From: Gigantopelta aegis
Taxonomy: Eukaryota > Mollusca > Gastropoda > Neomphalida > Peltospiridae
Assembly: GCF_016097555.1 (NCBI RefSeq)
Contig: NC_054708.1
Span: 5,154,462 to 5,218,461, forward strand
Length of the DNA: 64,000 nt
Reading direction: 5' to 3'
Position 1 is the stretch's first letter, and each line of letters opens with the position of its first letter. Below the pieces are notes generated by a model that had not been told where the DNA came from, ran no database searches, and was given only the letters and a program-made list of their open reading frames with translations. A program made the translations under genes and the position numbers. Of this stretch, positions 26,181 to 38,800 are shown one piece after another.

Positions 26181-28018
26181 GGGCAATTCCGTGGTGTCGG
26201 ACGTACATTTCAGACACTTCAGCCAAGCATTACATATATGTACAAAAAGTTCCACAACTGTTTTTATTGTTATACATTGTAAGAACCAACTAGGGCACCA
26301 TTATTATATATAACCTTTATTCCATCCTTATGTCGCTTTAGGTGTACAGGGGAAAATATGCATGGTGTCGGATGTATGCACACAAACTGTAATGTTTCAC
26401 CCACGCAGTGATAAACATGCTTGGTGTCGGACGTACATTTTTTTGTTATCGGACATATTTGTGTGAAATGCACCTTTACATGTTTCGAAAAACAGTCATT
26501 ATAGTTAACAAACAAGATGATATTAAAACCAAGAACACAGTTTGAGCTAGGATTTATTATTTGTGTTTGAAGAAAATGAAAAACAATTACCAGGTGCATC
26601 ACAGGAGGGGGGGGGGGGGGGGTCAAGGGGTGGAGATGAACCTCCTCTTGGCCATGTGGGTTTTTTTGTTGTTGAAAGAATTCTTAAATATTAGCCATAA
26701 ACTGAACTAGTTCAGTGCAAATTAAGATGAACACCATTCAAAAATTCAAGGTACCACCTATGACTACATGGGGTGGGGTGGGGGCAAAGTGGCCACCTTG
26801 TGACTAGTGTACACCTACAAGTGACAAGTGACACAAGAAAAATTGCCACTAGCTACATGTATGACTATGAGATGACAGCACCACAGAAAAATTTCATTAT
26901 TCTAAAATTAAAGGCATATAAGATGGAGGTAACTGTAGCTGTGGCAGCCCCCAGTGACTAAAGACCTGAACAAGGTGCAAGAGACATATTTTAATATTTT
27001 TGCATTTATTTGTGATAAGTAACTTTATATTTATTGATTCCACACATAACCTCTGTAAAATTAATTAGAAATTTTAAAATAGTAAAGTGATGCCTATGAA
27101 TGTAAAAGTGGTTTCCTCAAATGTGACGTCACATTTACCATGTTAGTTGTGATCCTCTACAAATGTTTCAATTTGTATAATTCTGGCAGTAAATGCAATT
27201 ACTGGGTTTGTTATTTTGTTATGGAGATGAACAGGTAGCTGCAAGTATAATTTTTACCTTTTAAAACATAATCAACACTTTTGGTGGGAAGCTGCCTTTT
27301 GCACACTTTGATAAATTCCTCTTAATCCACTTATATGGATAAAAAATTAATACTGATATTGATAATTGGCTCTAGTTATAAAAAATGTCTCCTAAAATCA
27401 CACTGGCATTGCATAAATATCAATACTTTGCTTCAAAATTGGAAAAAATAAACATGCTTTATGTTGTCGGACGTACATGGTGTCGGACGTACACTATAAC
27501 AGCACCACAGTAGCATGGCAATTGTTACATATTCAGTAATGGTTTTATATGTTTTAATCAACTATATAAAATTAACATTGCATCTCAGTTAGTAACATTT
27601 TACAACCAGTTTGCAGAAGTGGAGATTATTTGTAAAAAAAATTTGGTGTCGGACGTATACACGAGTAACATATGTAAATATTATAGATAAAAGTCTGCTT
27701 GAAATATAAATTTTTATATGTTATGTCAATTAACAAAGGACATGTCTGGGGTTATTTCTGTATAAAGAATTTTATTTTGACTCACTTATGTATAAAAAAT
27801 ATGCTGATAAATGTGTTAATAGAATTTTTCTTAAAATATTGCTGCATTCATGGTTGATGCATTAGTTGCATTATAAGTGACTAAAACACATCTACTGAAA
27901 AAGGATTAATGTAATATTTGACACTAGAGATAATAACCTTTCAAATGATACCAAACTTGTCTCACTTGAATGAGTTTCAAAAAATGACCTATTGGTTTAT
28001 TTGACCACGGAATTGCCC
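26181..28018. mobile_element. 1.84-kb non-autonomous DNA element with 15-bp TIRs and internal direct motif
   Basis: The left end is GGGCAATTCCGTGGT (26181) and the right end is the exact complement ACCACGGAATTGCCC (to about 28017). TTTT lies on both outer flanks. Internally, TGTCGGACGTACA or a close variant occurs on the plus strand at about 26195, 26366, 26424, 27465, 27481 and 27645, with a weaker one near 26447. No convincing protein was found. The superfamily is not assignable from what is visible. Confidence 0.65.
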
Positions 28019-29418
28019 TTTTATTTTTTCTTGATGTATAAACATGACCCATATTAATCGTGGGTGATCCTAGCTATCAAACTGGAACGTACTGCATTTG
28101 TGACTTACTCAACGATTTGTATTCAAATTCAGCATTTCGAATCACTGACACGAGTAACACATGCAATTTGAAACATGAGCATGAGATGTAATGTACATGT
28201 CACAAAGCAATCGATTTCGATCTTCCTTTTTTCCATTGGATGGTATGGCAGTGGCGACCTGGTCATCACCCAGAAGCAGCCAGTCCTATATCTTTAAATT
28301 GTTTTAACGTGTGTGTGTGTGTTATTAGTACATGTATGTGTTATCATAAATAGCAGTAGAGATTGTCACTAACGGGTCGGTGTGTAAGAATAGATTATTC
28401 TAGTTATTCTTTAACAGAATGAAACTACATATACGTCCTTTTTTGTAATTATGTTTATTCAAAATACAAAATATACAACAAATATAATAAAGAATATAGT
28501 CAATAATAAGAATAGTAAATAGTTAAAACTCTTTGTTGAAAACGATCAACTAACAGAAAGGGAATTTCATAATAATAATACAGAAATAGTGTAATACATG
28601 TTGCGAAATAGGCCTTCTATATTCATTTTATTTTTAAAAATCGGACGGCACATTTATAACAACTTGTACATTACAGGAAATACCAACTGACTTTCAAGTT
28701 TACAAAAAGTAATGACACACCTTAATAATGTATCGATTTGTATATAAAAGAACAACAACATTTGAACACCTATTTATAATGTATTTGAATAGTAACATGT
28801 TAATCAGGTCATGGACTGGTAATTTCAGGAAAACTATTACTCTTAAATTAGAAATTTATATATAATTTTACTTTGTGCTTTTTCAGTTCTTCCACCTCAA
28901 TAAATCGCATATAAATTTAATCATCTTTGAACAAAATGTGAAAAACTACCACTAAAACTAAATATTCTCAGTAGCATACTCTTTATTTACTATTACGTAC
29001 TGATTAATATACTGAAACGCGATATATAGCATTCAAAAATTGTTTATGTAAAACTATTTCTCAATAGTTAGTTTATAGATACTGAATAATTATATTACCT
29101 CCATATCTATAATGAAATCTTGAAACATATTATAAAATGACTATTGCCTTATTCTCACTAAAAAGCATTATGTTGGTACGTTTAACATGATCTCCATGCA
29201 CATTATTAGTGAATTATTGTTCAGTATTTGAAACTGCTTGGTGCAATAAACATCTATTTCTAGATTTGAATCTGAAATCAGTTTAGTATCTAGTAGTATA
29301 CAAATCAAATTCCTTGTCATAATGCACGCTGCGCGTATGTAAATAACAAATCCGAAATGTTTCTTCTTAAATATACTTTTTATAAATTTTCAAAAGTTTC
29401 ATTCAGTGACCAGGTTAA
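28019..29418. other. intergenic / RTK 3' flank
   Basis: AT-rich and without a recognised repeat or gene, except a short (GT)n at 28311-28321. The 3' UTR of the downstream kinase gene must lie within the upper part. An AATAAA on minus at about 28982-28987 is a candidate polyadenylation signal. Confidence 0.5.
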
Positions 29419-29557
29419 TTATCGTTTCTCGTAGTAGTAGAAGTCGTTTGATGAGGGCTGCATGCCGAATAAGGACTCTTGCTGGTCAACCAGTTTCTTG
29501 AAGGTTGGTCTGTTTCTCGCTTTGTCTGCCCAGCAGTCCTGCATCATTTTGTAGTGG
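29419..29557 (-). CDS. RTK-like exon 22: alphaH-I and C-terminus
   Basis: 139 nt. [20 protein letters not shown], then the tail [20 protein letters not shown] ending YYEKR and a TAA stop. CW-x(6)-RP is the conserved end of the kinase fold. Confidence 0.95.
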
Positions 29558-30706
29558 CTGTAGGTTGATTAAAGATAAACAAGGTAAATAGTAATTTGGT
29601 TTTTAATATAATGTATGGCTGTTTTTATTTAATAATGTTTGAAATTTAGTTTTCTGAAGACCGATTTCTCGTTTGTAGTTCGAAAATGAGAGGCTTGAAT
29701 TTTGAATTACGTTCAGATAATCTTGGTTTACAAAGAACCGCAGACCAGATCAGGAACGATTTCACGTGCAAATAATACAGGTCAAACAGTCGGCAGAAAT
29801 CAAATTAACAATTTAACAATGTTTATAAAAAACCCTCAAACAAACATATTTTGTTTACCCGTATAACAGAAATAAATAAATAAATAATCGAAAATAAAGT
29901 TAACGTTTGCAGATCATCTATGTTCTTTGACGTTATGGAAATCTTGTGTTTACAGTATGTTCACTTTTTTCCACATCTCTGTTTCCAGTTTCTGCAATTA
30001 TGACATACACTGGCAAGATATGATTAATAGATATATTTCTATATTGCCAGCAACTGACCGAAAATATAGCTTTTAAAGATGGAATTAGTTTTATCCTAGT
30101 TACGATCAACAAAGGAATGTTGACCTTTGACCCTACAACCATACTATTTATTTTATCAATTATTCTATCTTTTCCCTCAATTTAGTTTTTGGCTTACATG
30201 ATAAAGGTAATGATATAGGATATCAGCTTTATCCTCTTCAGACCGAATAGGAAATGCCGCTCGCCAAGTCTCGTGGAATACCCTATTCTTACTTTCACAG
30301 GACACAACCAATATCCTTCATCATTAACTAGTAATGTTTTGACTTTATTTATACACTAGTGACTTTGTAATGAACACTACCTGACCACTGCAGAACAAAA
30401 TGGTATAAATTATTAATCTAACTACTTACATATCTTCACAGAACTCGGGCTGTCCAAGTCTGTAGCCACCCTTCAGTTTGCCGGCGATGTCACGACTTCG
30501 AATGCTCGGGTAGGGAGTTTGTCCTGTGGAAATGTCAAGTAGGTTTTAAATAAATAGAACAATTACTAGAAAGATATTCAGTGAAATATAGTAAGTCACT
30601 AAATAGTTTCATATATACATACATGTATGTTAGTTGAAAACCCATTCCATAAGAAGATTTCACATAATTTTATTTATGTATTTACTATTGTGTTTTTACA
30701 TGTATA

Positions 30707-30739
<33 letters not shown>

Positions 30740-33700
30740 ATTATTTATTTATTTGTATTTGTTTAATAATTTTATTTGTGATTTAGTTAGCTACTACAGT
30801 GGCTATATAAGAATTGGTTCTATTTTTTTTGGAATTTATCGATGTATAAAAGTCACAAATGGTATAAAATCGCGTAGCGTAGCGATCTTGGTCTTCCGTG
30901 ATGACGTATTTTTATGAGGTTTATGGAAGGATAACGCTTGGTTTTTTAGTGACGTCAGCCAATCAGAATACAGTAAATCGTATAAATTCGGAAAGTTTGT
31001 AATTATATAAAAATAGATATGCAATATATTACAAGATATAACAAATGACTGACCCAAAGTGAATATTTCCCACAGAACGACGCCATAAGACCACACATCA
31101 CTCTTTTCATCGGCGTCTTTCAAAGTCTTGAGACATTCCGGGGCAGTCCATTTGATAGGAATACGATCCTGAAACAAAGGAAGGAAAGCAATACATAATT
31201 GTTATTTCTTGCGAGTCCACATATCTCTATAGCTGACAACCAGCACTGATGACGTCAAGTATTTGAGAGTAAAAGAATAATTCACTAATTTGCATGTATT
31301 TCTTATGATGGAGGGGATGTAGGAATGATGCCTAGCTATATAATTGAAAATAAGTAAATAAAATTGCTTTACTTTTCAAAATTTTCCGATTTTTAACGGT
31401 AAAAGCTCTCTCTGTAAGTAAGATATGTTGTTCATGTATACACTGTGTCGAATAGATTGATATTATACCACATGATTATGTTCTCAAAACTTCATACCAG
31501 CTACCAGACTACACTTTTGGGCCCTCAGGTGGAAGAGGCCTATCCCAGATTCTAACATCTGAAAGATTATTTTAATGTTTATAAGGTCACACCGTATTAA
31601 CATCCTATTTATTGCACGATATTCGAACAGTACATTGTATGTAATATGTGTCATAATTCTTATTTCTAAAATCAAAAACATAGCGAACACATGCTAGGAT
31701 CTATGTACTTAAGGAATATAACAAAGTGACCAATTAGGACAGTTGGCTGGTTAACACGTAACACGATGGCAGTACAAGACACATGCTTGCCTGACAGAGG
31801 TAACATATTTAATGAACATTAACTGGTGCTAGCAAGTAGTGTATTAACACACAAACACATCTCACACAACAACCACCCCAACAGGCATCTCGTACAATAT
31901 TGAAAAACCGCTACCCCTGTATCTCTGCACAATGCAGAGTCGAATGGGAATTTGGCAAAATAGTGGTTGATTCCATGAATCTTTATCTAGTGCCTCGTTT
32001 ATAGGACAGGCACACCCGAGGAGATCCGTGACAGGACCGCCACAAGGAGGACTGCCACTCCCAGACTAGTTTATGCAACAAGAAAGAGCTCTTTAGAATA
32101 ATGAATGAATGAATGACTGAATGTTTAACGACACCCAAGCACGAAAAATACATCGGCTATTGTGTGTCAAACTACATTAGAATAAATACATTTATGGTGA
32201 CATGCAGCCATGAATCATTGTCCAAACAGTGATGATATCATGTGTTCGTTAAAGGTGAGCTTATCCTGCTCCACCAGTGGCACTCGTCATGGATGCACAC
32301 CTCCTTCAATTCATAGAGCATACAATTTACCCCTTTGGAGTTCTCGTCCTCTTCCTTGTTCTCTCCACGTTGAGGTCCAAACCCTGTGACCTTCGCTTGA
32401 AGAACGAAAGTCAGAAGAACATTTCTTGCTGCAAGCTTCTTGTGGACAATCTGTAAGTAGTAAGATGTACACATTTAATAAATTAGACAGAACTATGGAC
32501 AGTGTTCATGAAGATCACGAAATTAATATATGAGAATATTTTAATTAGACTAGAATTAAGCATCCAATATACTTGTAAAAACAATTTATTGTATGATAAT
32601 AGTACAAGAAGAAACTTATAGTGTTTTACATTTGAAACCTATATATCATTAATATGTTTCTAATCTTCACTGATATCTTACCCCTCGTGACGTCAGATAT
32701 ATCATGGCCTGGGAAATCTCCATGGCAATCCTCGGTATCTATACATTATTAATCTTCTATTAAACTGATGTCTTACTCCTCGTGACGTCAGATATGCCAT
32801 GGCCTGGGAAATCTCCATGGTAATCTTCTGTATCAATTTCATTACTAATTTTGCATTAAACTGATATCTTACCCCTCGTGACATCAGATATGTCATGGCC
32901 TGAGCGATCTCCATGGAAATCCTCTGTATCAATTTCATTATTAATCTTGTATTAAACTGATGTCTTACCCCTCGTGACGTCAGATATGCCATGGCCTGAG
33001 CGATCTCCATGGAAATCCTCTGCATCTTCTCGATGGTGTCATCTGTTGTCTTTCCTTGCTGTTTGGACAACCATTGGTCAAGCTGACCCATCTCGCAATA
33101 TTCCAAAACCATTATAGGACCCACTGTAGTATAGTGAAAGAGACGGTGAGAGGCAAAGATACAAGCAGAATTAGAATTAATTAACATATTGACAACTGGA
33201 GTGGAAATAAAAAAGCATATATCAGCAAAAATTCAAACAAATTACATACTCATCCTCTTGGTTATAATGACATGGCAGAATGACCAATTGGATATTAAAA
33301 ACAATCATTACTGTTCAACATCTAACTACATATATATTATATTATTAATTTCATATATATTGTCTAAAGAATAATAACTGTTTATTATTGTCATTATTTC
33401 TGGTTACAGTGACCACTGGCATAACACAAAAGGTACAGTCGACCTTACAATAAGTAGTAATACTGTCACATAATTCAATTAATGTTTTGTGTAAACAGGA
33501 AATGCATACATACACTCATCATTGTCCACAACAGCTCCGAAGAATCGTAAGATGTTTGGATGCTCCCCAACTTGGGTGGCTTGAAAGTTGATCTTTGCCA
33601 TAATGGTTAGAACATCATCTTCTGTGTGATCATCTGAAACACAACGGTGATTTTTAGTATTTTATCTTAACAGAGATTCATGGAATCAACCATTATTTTG

Positions 33701-35782
33701 CCACATGCTCATTCCACTCTGCATTATGCAGATATGGTCTTAATATTAATTAATAACCCGTAATATATAATATTTTACTACGTCCTTTCCTCTTGGAATT
33801 TTCTTGACATATTTAAAAGAAATCAAGTAGGAATTATTTTTAAACAGTCAACAAAAAAAAAGAAGAAAAAAAAAGAAAAAAAGAAGAAGAAAAAAGAGAA
33901 TGATCATATTTAAGAAGAGCGACTCTTGGCATAATTATTATCAAAATCGGAAAACGATCATTTCTTAAAAAATAAAATAAAATGTTCATAAAACCGGTGG
34001 TGGTTATGTGAATATGAATAAAACTGTATCTGTGAACTATTTGGATTTCAGGTTTTGTAGCTTAAACTAGAATGACCACGCCTCGATGGCTCGAAGTTCA
34101 TATGCTGGATGCTGAAACAATCAATGAAGCAATTGGTTGACAGGTTTTCTCCTACAGACGAGTCACTAGATAGAGCATCATGAAATCAAACACTATTTCG
34201 ACTCTGCATTGTGCAGATATATGGCCTTGATCACGGATAACGGTTTTGTCGTCCAGATTCAAAACGTAGGAAGGATGTTTTAGTCCAAAAATATATTTCT
34301 TTAACATTTTGTAACATATCTCATAAATATAACTTCATATTACATAATTATCACACTTTCCTTAGTAGCTGAAAACTGTGTTAAACAATTCGTCCAAATA
34401 TTCAGTTGAAAGGCTCACTTTGTGAACAAATTTAAAAGTCACCCATTAAACAATTAAAAAGTCAAAGGCAATTCGAGAAACCTTAACAAAACTATAATAA
34501 CATTTTATTTGACCATTAACCCAGTTTAACTATGCCTAAACTAAATAACAATTATGCAAATGTATCATATAGTATTCCCAACGTAAACTAGAATTCTGTC
34601 TGTAAACAATGGGGTCAAAGATAAAAAGTTTGCTTTGTTTAACGACACCACTAGAGCACATTGATCATCGGCTATTGGATGTCAAACATTTGGTAATTTT
34701 GACGTATTATCCTTGAGAGGAAACCCGCTACATTTTACCATTAGTAGCAAGGGATTTTCTATATGCACCATCCCACAGACAGGATAGCACATACCACGGC
34801 CTTTGATATGCCAGTCGTGGAGCACTGGCTGGAACGAGAAATAACCATATGGGCCCACCGACGGGAATTGATCCTAGACCGACCGCGCATCAAGCAAGTG
34901 CTTTACCACTGAGACGAAGTGAAAATGTAGAAAGCAAACATTTCACGCACAAACCTTTGGCCATCTTAGCAATGACTTCATCTTTGTCTGCAGGAGCGCC
35001 CTTCCACGTGGCTGTGTAGACGTGAGCAAAACGTCCTGTGTGGATGAGTTTCACCAGCGTCAGGTGGTCCTGGTGGATATACCAAGGTTGTCGCGCTTCA
35101 AAGTTCATGCTTCCATACAGGTAGATTTCATCATCCGCTGAATAGGCGTTATTCTGTGTAGCAGACAATCGTACATCAATTATAGTCAAAGTGCTATACA
35201 ACTGCGTTTGATAAATAACATGGAAAACGACAACATTAAACCGGTGTAAACGGAATGCAAGTCCGTAGGAACAGTGGTCTCCTAGGAATGCAGGTCCTAG
35301 GTCTAATATACCTAGGAATGCAAGTCCTAGGACTTATGTTCCTTAGGAATACTGGTCTGACTGCCAGGATATCAAGTCCGGGCCGGACTTGCATTTCTGG
35401 ACAATCAAAATTTAAGTCCGGTCGTACACATACAAATTAAATTATAAATGTAAACAAAACGAAAAACAGTTTCCTTTTTGGTTTATTTAATTAACTTAGG
35501 ATACTAGCGCCTCTCTTTATTTAAATATTTTCTATTTATTCCAATATTTTCCATTTATATAATTTGCAAGAGTTTGTACATATTTTGTTGACCTTATTAC
35601 ATGAGCAGAACTAAGGTCTTTATTCACTGCGTATTGTTCCAACTAATAAATGTTTAAACATTTAAAAGTAACTCATAAACATTTACCATAATTCGAAGCA
35701 TATTAGTACTCGCAAATAGGTATAACTTGCCCATATGATATACCAATACAATTATCTGTTAGACATTATATATTGGTATTTG

Positions 35783-35817
<35 letters not shown>

Positions 35818-38800
35818 TATTAATAATAATTTAACTATAAAAATGTGATATTTGCGTTATATACATTATCTTGTTATTATATAATTTTAAGTTTGTGCCT
35901 TTCTGTCAATAATATTGCAGGCGCGTGTACATAGGGTATGGGGTGGGGTGGCAAATTTCTTTACCTCTCCCCTGCATAGCTTACTGAACATGTGCCTGCT
36001 TTGTCAAGTTTGCTCATTTAAAAAAATAATTTGGTCTAACATATGACATATCAGACTCTAGCCTCTATGATATCTTAGTCCTAACAAACCATACCATCGA
36101 TAAACAAATATGTTAAATGGTTTTCATTAATGTTTATCAATTAATAGAAATATCAATGACTAAGAGTGGGTTTTAGCAGCTCAATGGGCTACTACACCGA
36201 CTAAAACAAAACAGTAATCCCTGAACAATTATCATACTGTCAATAATAATATATGCACACACAATTTACAAAGATCCTTTTAAACAGACTAACTACTCAT
36301 GACACTTTTACACCTGACCGTTTTTGTCGCAATAGGCATTCAGACTCCCTTTTGGGGAGAAGGGTGGGGGAGGCATGCTGATCATTATTGCCCGAATGAA
36401 ACGAAAATGTCCGAATCTGGAACACAACGTATATTTATATTCGCATTACTACCAAGATGCTAAATAGGATTCCAAACAAATCAGTCTGCATTTTTAAATG
36501 GATTACAACTAATATTGTGAGTAAAATTATGGAAATGCATGGTAAAGATTTTAGACCAACTCATTTTTCTCCAACGTGTCCATTGACCCCATACATATGT
36601 AATAAGCAAACTATCGGAAATAAATTCCAGAGGACTAGGAATACTAGAATTGAAACTCCTGTGGACTAGGAGTACCAGGAATAAAAGTCCCACGGACTTA
36701 CATTCCTCGAAATGCACGTCCCACAGACTTAAATTCATAGGAATACAGGTCCCACAGACTAGGATTCCGAGGAATGGAAGTCCGATCGGACAAAGATTAA
36801 AAAATCACAATTAATCAGATTGTGACTTACCGTCAAAATATAAACTAACAAAACATATTATTAAAAATTATGTTCGTGCATATAGATATTGTTCACCAAA
36901 TGTTAGTTTTTTGGAGTTACCAGTTTTCATATATATATTTTAAAAACAATTTTGGGCTACATATTGAGGGGGAGGGGGGGTATATTTTTTCGTGTTGAAC
37001 ACATGGACATATAGCCTACTTTATATCTGTAGTTGCTTTATATACTTTAAAAAAAGCAAGATATTCGTCCTACTTCAGTATTGTAACAAAAATGTAAGAG
37101 GATTACAAAAATACACTTGTCTGATCCACAAGTCTATGACGAAAAAAAAAAAATTAAGTTGATACTCAAACTTAAAAATATTTTTTTACATGGAGATTTG
37201 AACCCAGAATAATCTTAAGAGACTCGTACAGTTATCCATCACACTACGATGGAAGGCTGCCAAAACCTCACTTTTTTTCTAGTGTCTTTCTGGCAGCTTG
37301 TGCAAATTGCAGAGTATAATAAACGGACATCTAATTTGCCGGACTAGTATTTCTGTCACTGCTGTAGAAGGAATTTAAGTCTGGTAGGAATACAAGTCCT
37401 AGGATAAAAACAACTTAAAAATAAACCAGGAATGAAAGTCCGGGTAGGACTATGGTTCCTAAGCTATGGAGGTCCGATAGGACTACTGTTCCTAGGAACC
37501 GAGGTCCTACGGACCTCGATTCCTACGGACCTGCGTTCCTTTTACACCGGTTTTTATACACGTTTATAAGTATTGTTATATTAAGGAACACCACTTACAA
37601 ACACAGCAACAGAAGCTGGAGATGGTCCGGCGTTCTTCACCTTTGTGTCCACTACAGGGTTGCTGATGGTTACGTGGTCTGCCCCGCCATATTCCTCATG
37701 TAGTCGCCATGGCAGCTTCCTAGTAAACCACGGAAGCCGTCCAGTGCGCCACAGAACAAAGCCAACCAACACGATTACAAGTGCTATTAGGAGTAGCATT
37801 CCTGAAGAAACCCCCCCCCCCCCCCCACATTAAAGCAATAAGAGCTATGTGAATATTGTTGTCATCAATGTTGATTTCATTGGGGAAAATGGCGAAATTG
37901 AGATGTCTGTAGTTTTGACGTACTAATGCAGCTGTTGACAATATTAAAATTTGTAACAAAGATTTTAAAAAAACGAAGCTATATTGTATGTGCATGCGTG
38001 CGTGCGAGTGTTTCTCTTTGTTGGCGATCTGTAAATATAGCACCTCAAGTACAACATTTATTCTGTCATGATAATACTCTGTACTAAAACACCCTTGAAA
38101 ATACACGAAAACAAAACATAACCAAAAAACAAAACAACAACATAATACCCAGAAGAATTTAACAAGCACAATAAAATAAACCACACACCACTACTGTATA
38201 CTTGAATACAATATTTCTGAGCGTTCTGGATTGTTATTGACAGTGGTCATAAATAAAATAAACATCAAAACAAAAATTATATATAATAAAAGTACAAATG
38301 CGCAAAATAATCATACTGAAATATCTGTATTAAATATCGAGCATTACATAGATACTATTTGACTTGAAACGGTTTTATTTTTAAGTAAATTGTTTGGGAA
38401 GATATCCTTCTTTTCAGTTTTTTACTGACGGATGTGTGTAAAGTGCTCGCTATGATTATATGCGTGATTGGTTTACCTAACATGTGTTATGGTATATTAC
38501 ATACATGAGTGGGGCATGTCATCACAGCTTTATTTATTCCAATGAACTCTGCTATGTAAGTTTTGATTTAGTAAACTAGCCTGGTAGTGGCATTCCTCTA
38601 GTAAATTTGTCTAGTAAATGATCTCCTCGGGAGTAGCTGTCCATCTATAGACGAGGCACTAGATAAAGATCCATGGAATCATTTACTATTTTGCCAAATC
38701 TCCATTCGACGTACCCAACACTGAAAACATTTCGTCGTAAATTCCTTGCGTTCCCTACCTCATAAATATCATACTATAAGCATAGAAAGAGGACGGATAC

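Noticed and set aside
30836..31053. C-terminal extension of the kinase frame past exon 20
   Set aside because: The frame runs through a GTCAGT donor into a MITE; splicing to 30523 restores the conserved [11 protein letters not shown] sequence.
32682..32968. additional kinase exons from the repeat units
   Set aside because: Units lack a polypyrimidine tract before their AG and encode only a repeated alphaE end; treated as duplicated donor sites, not independent exons.
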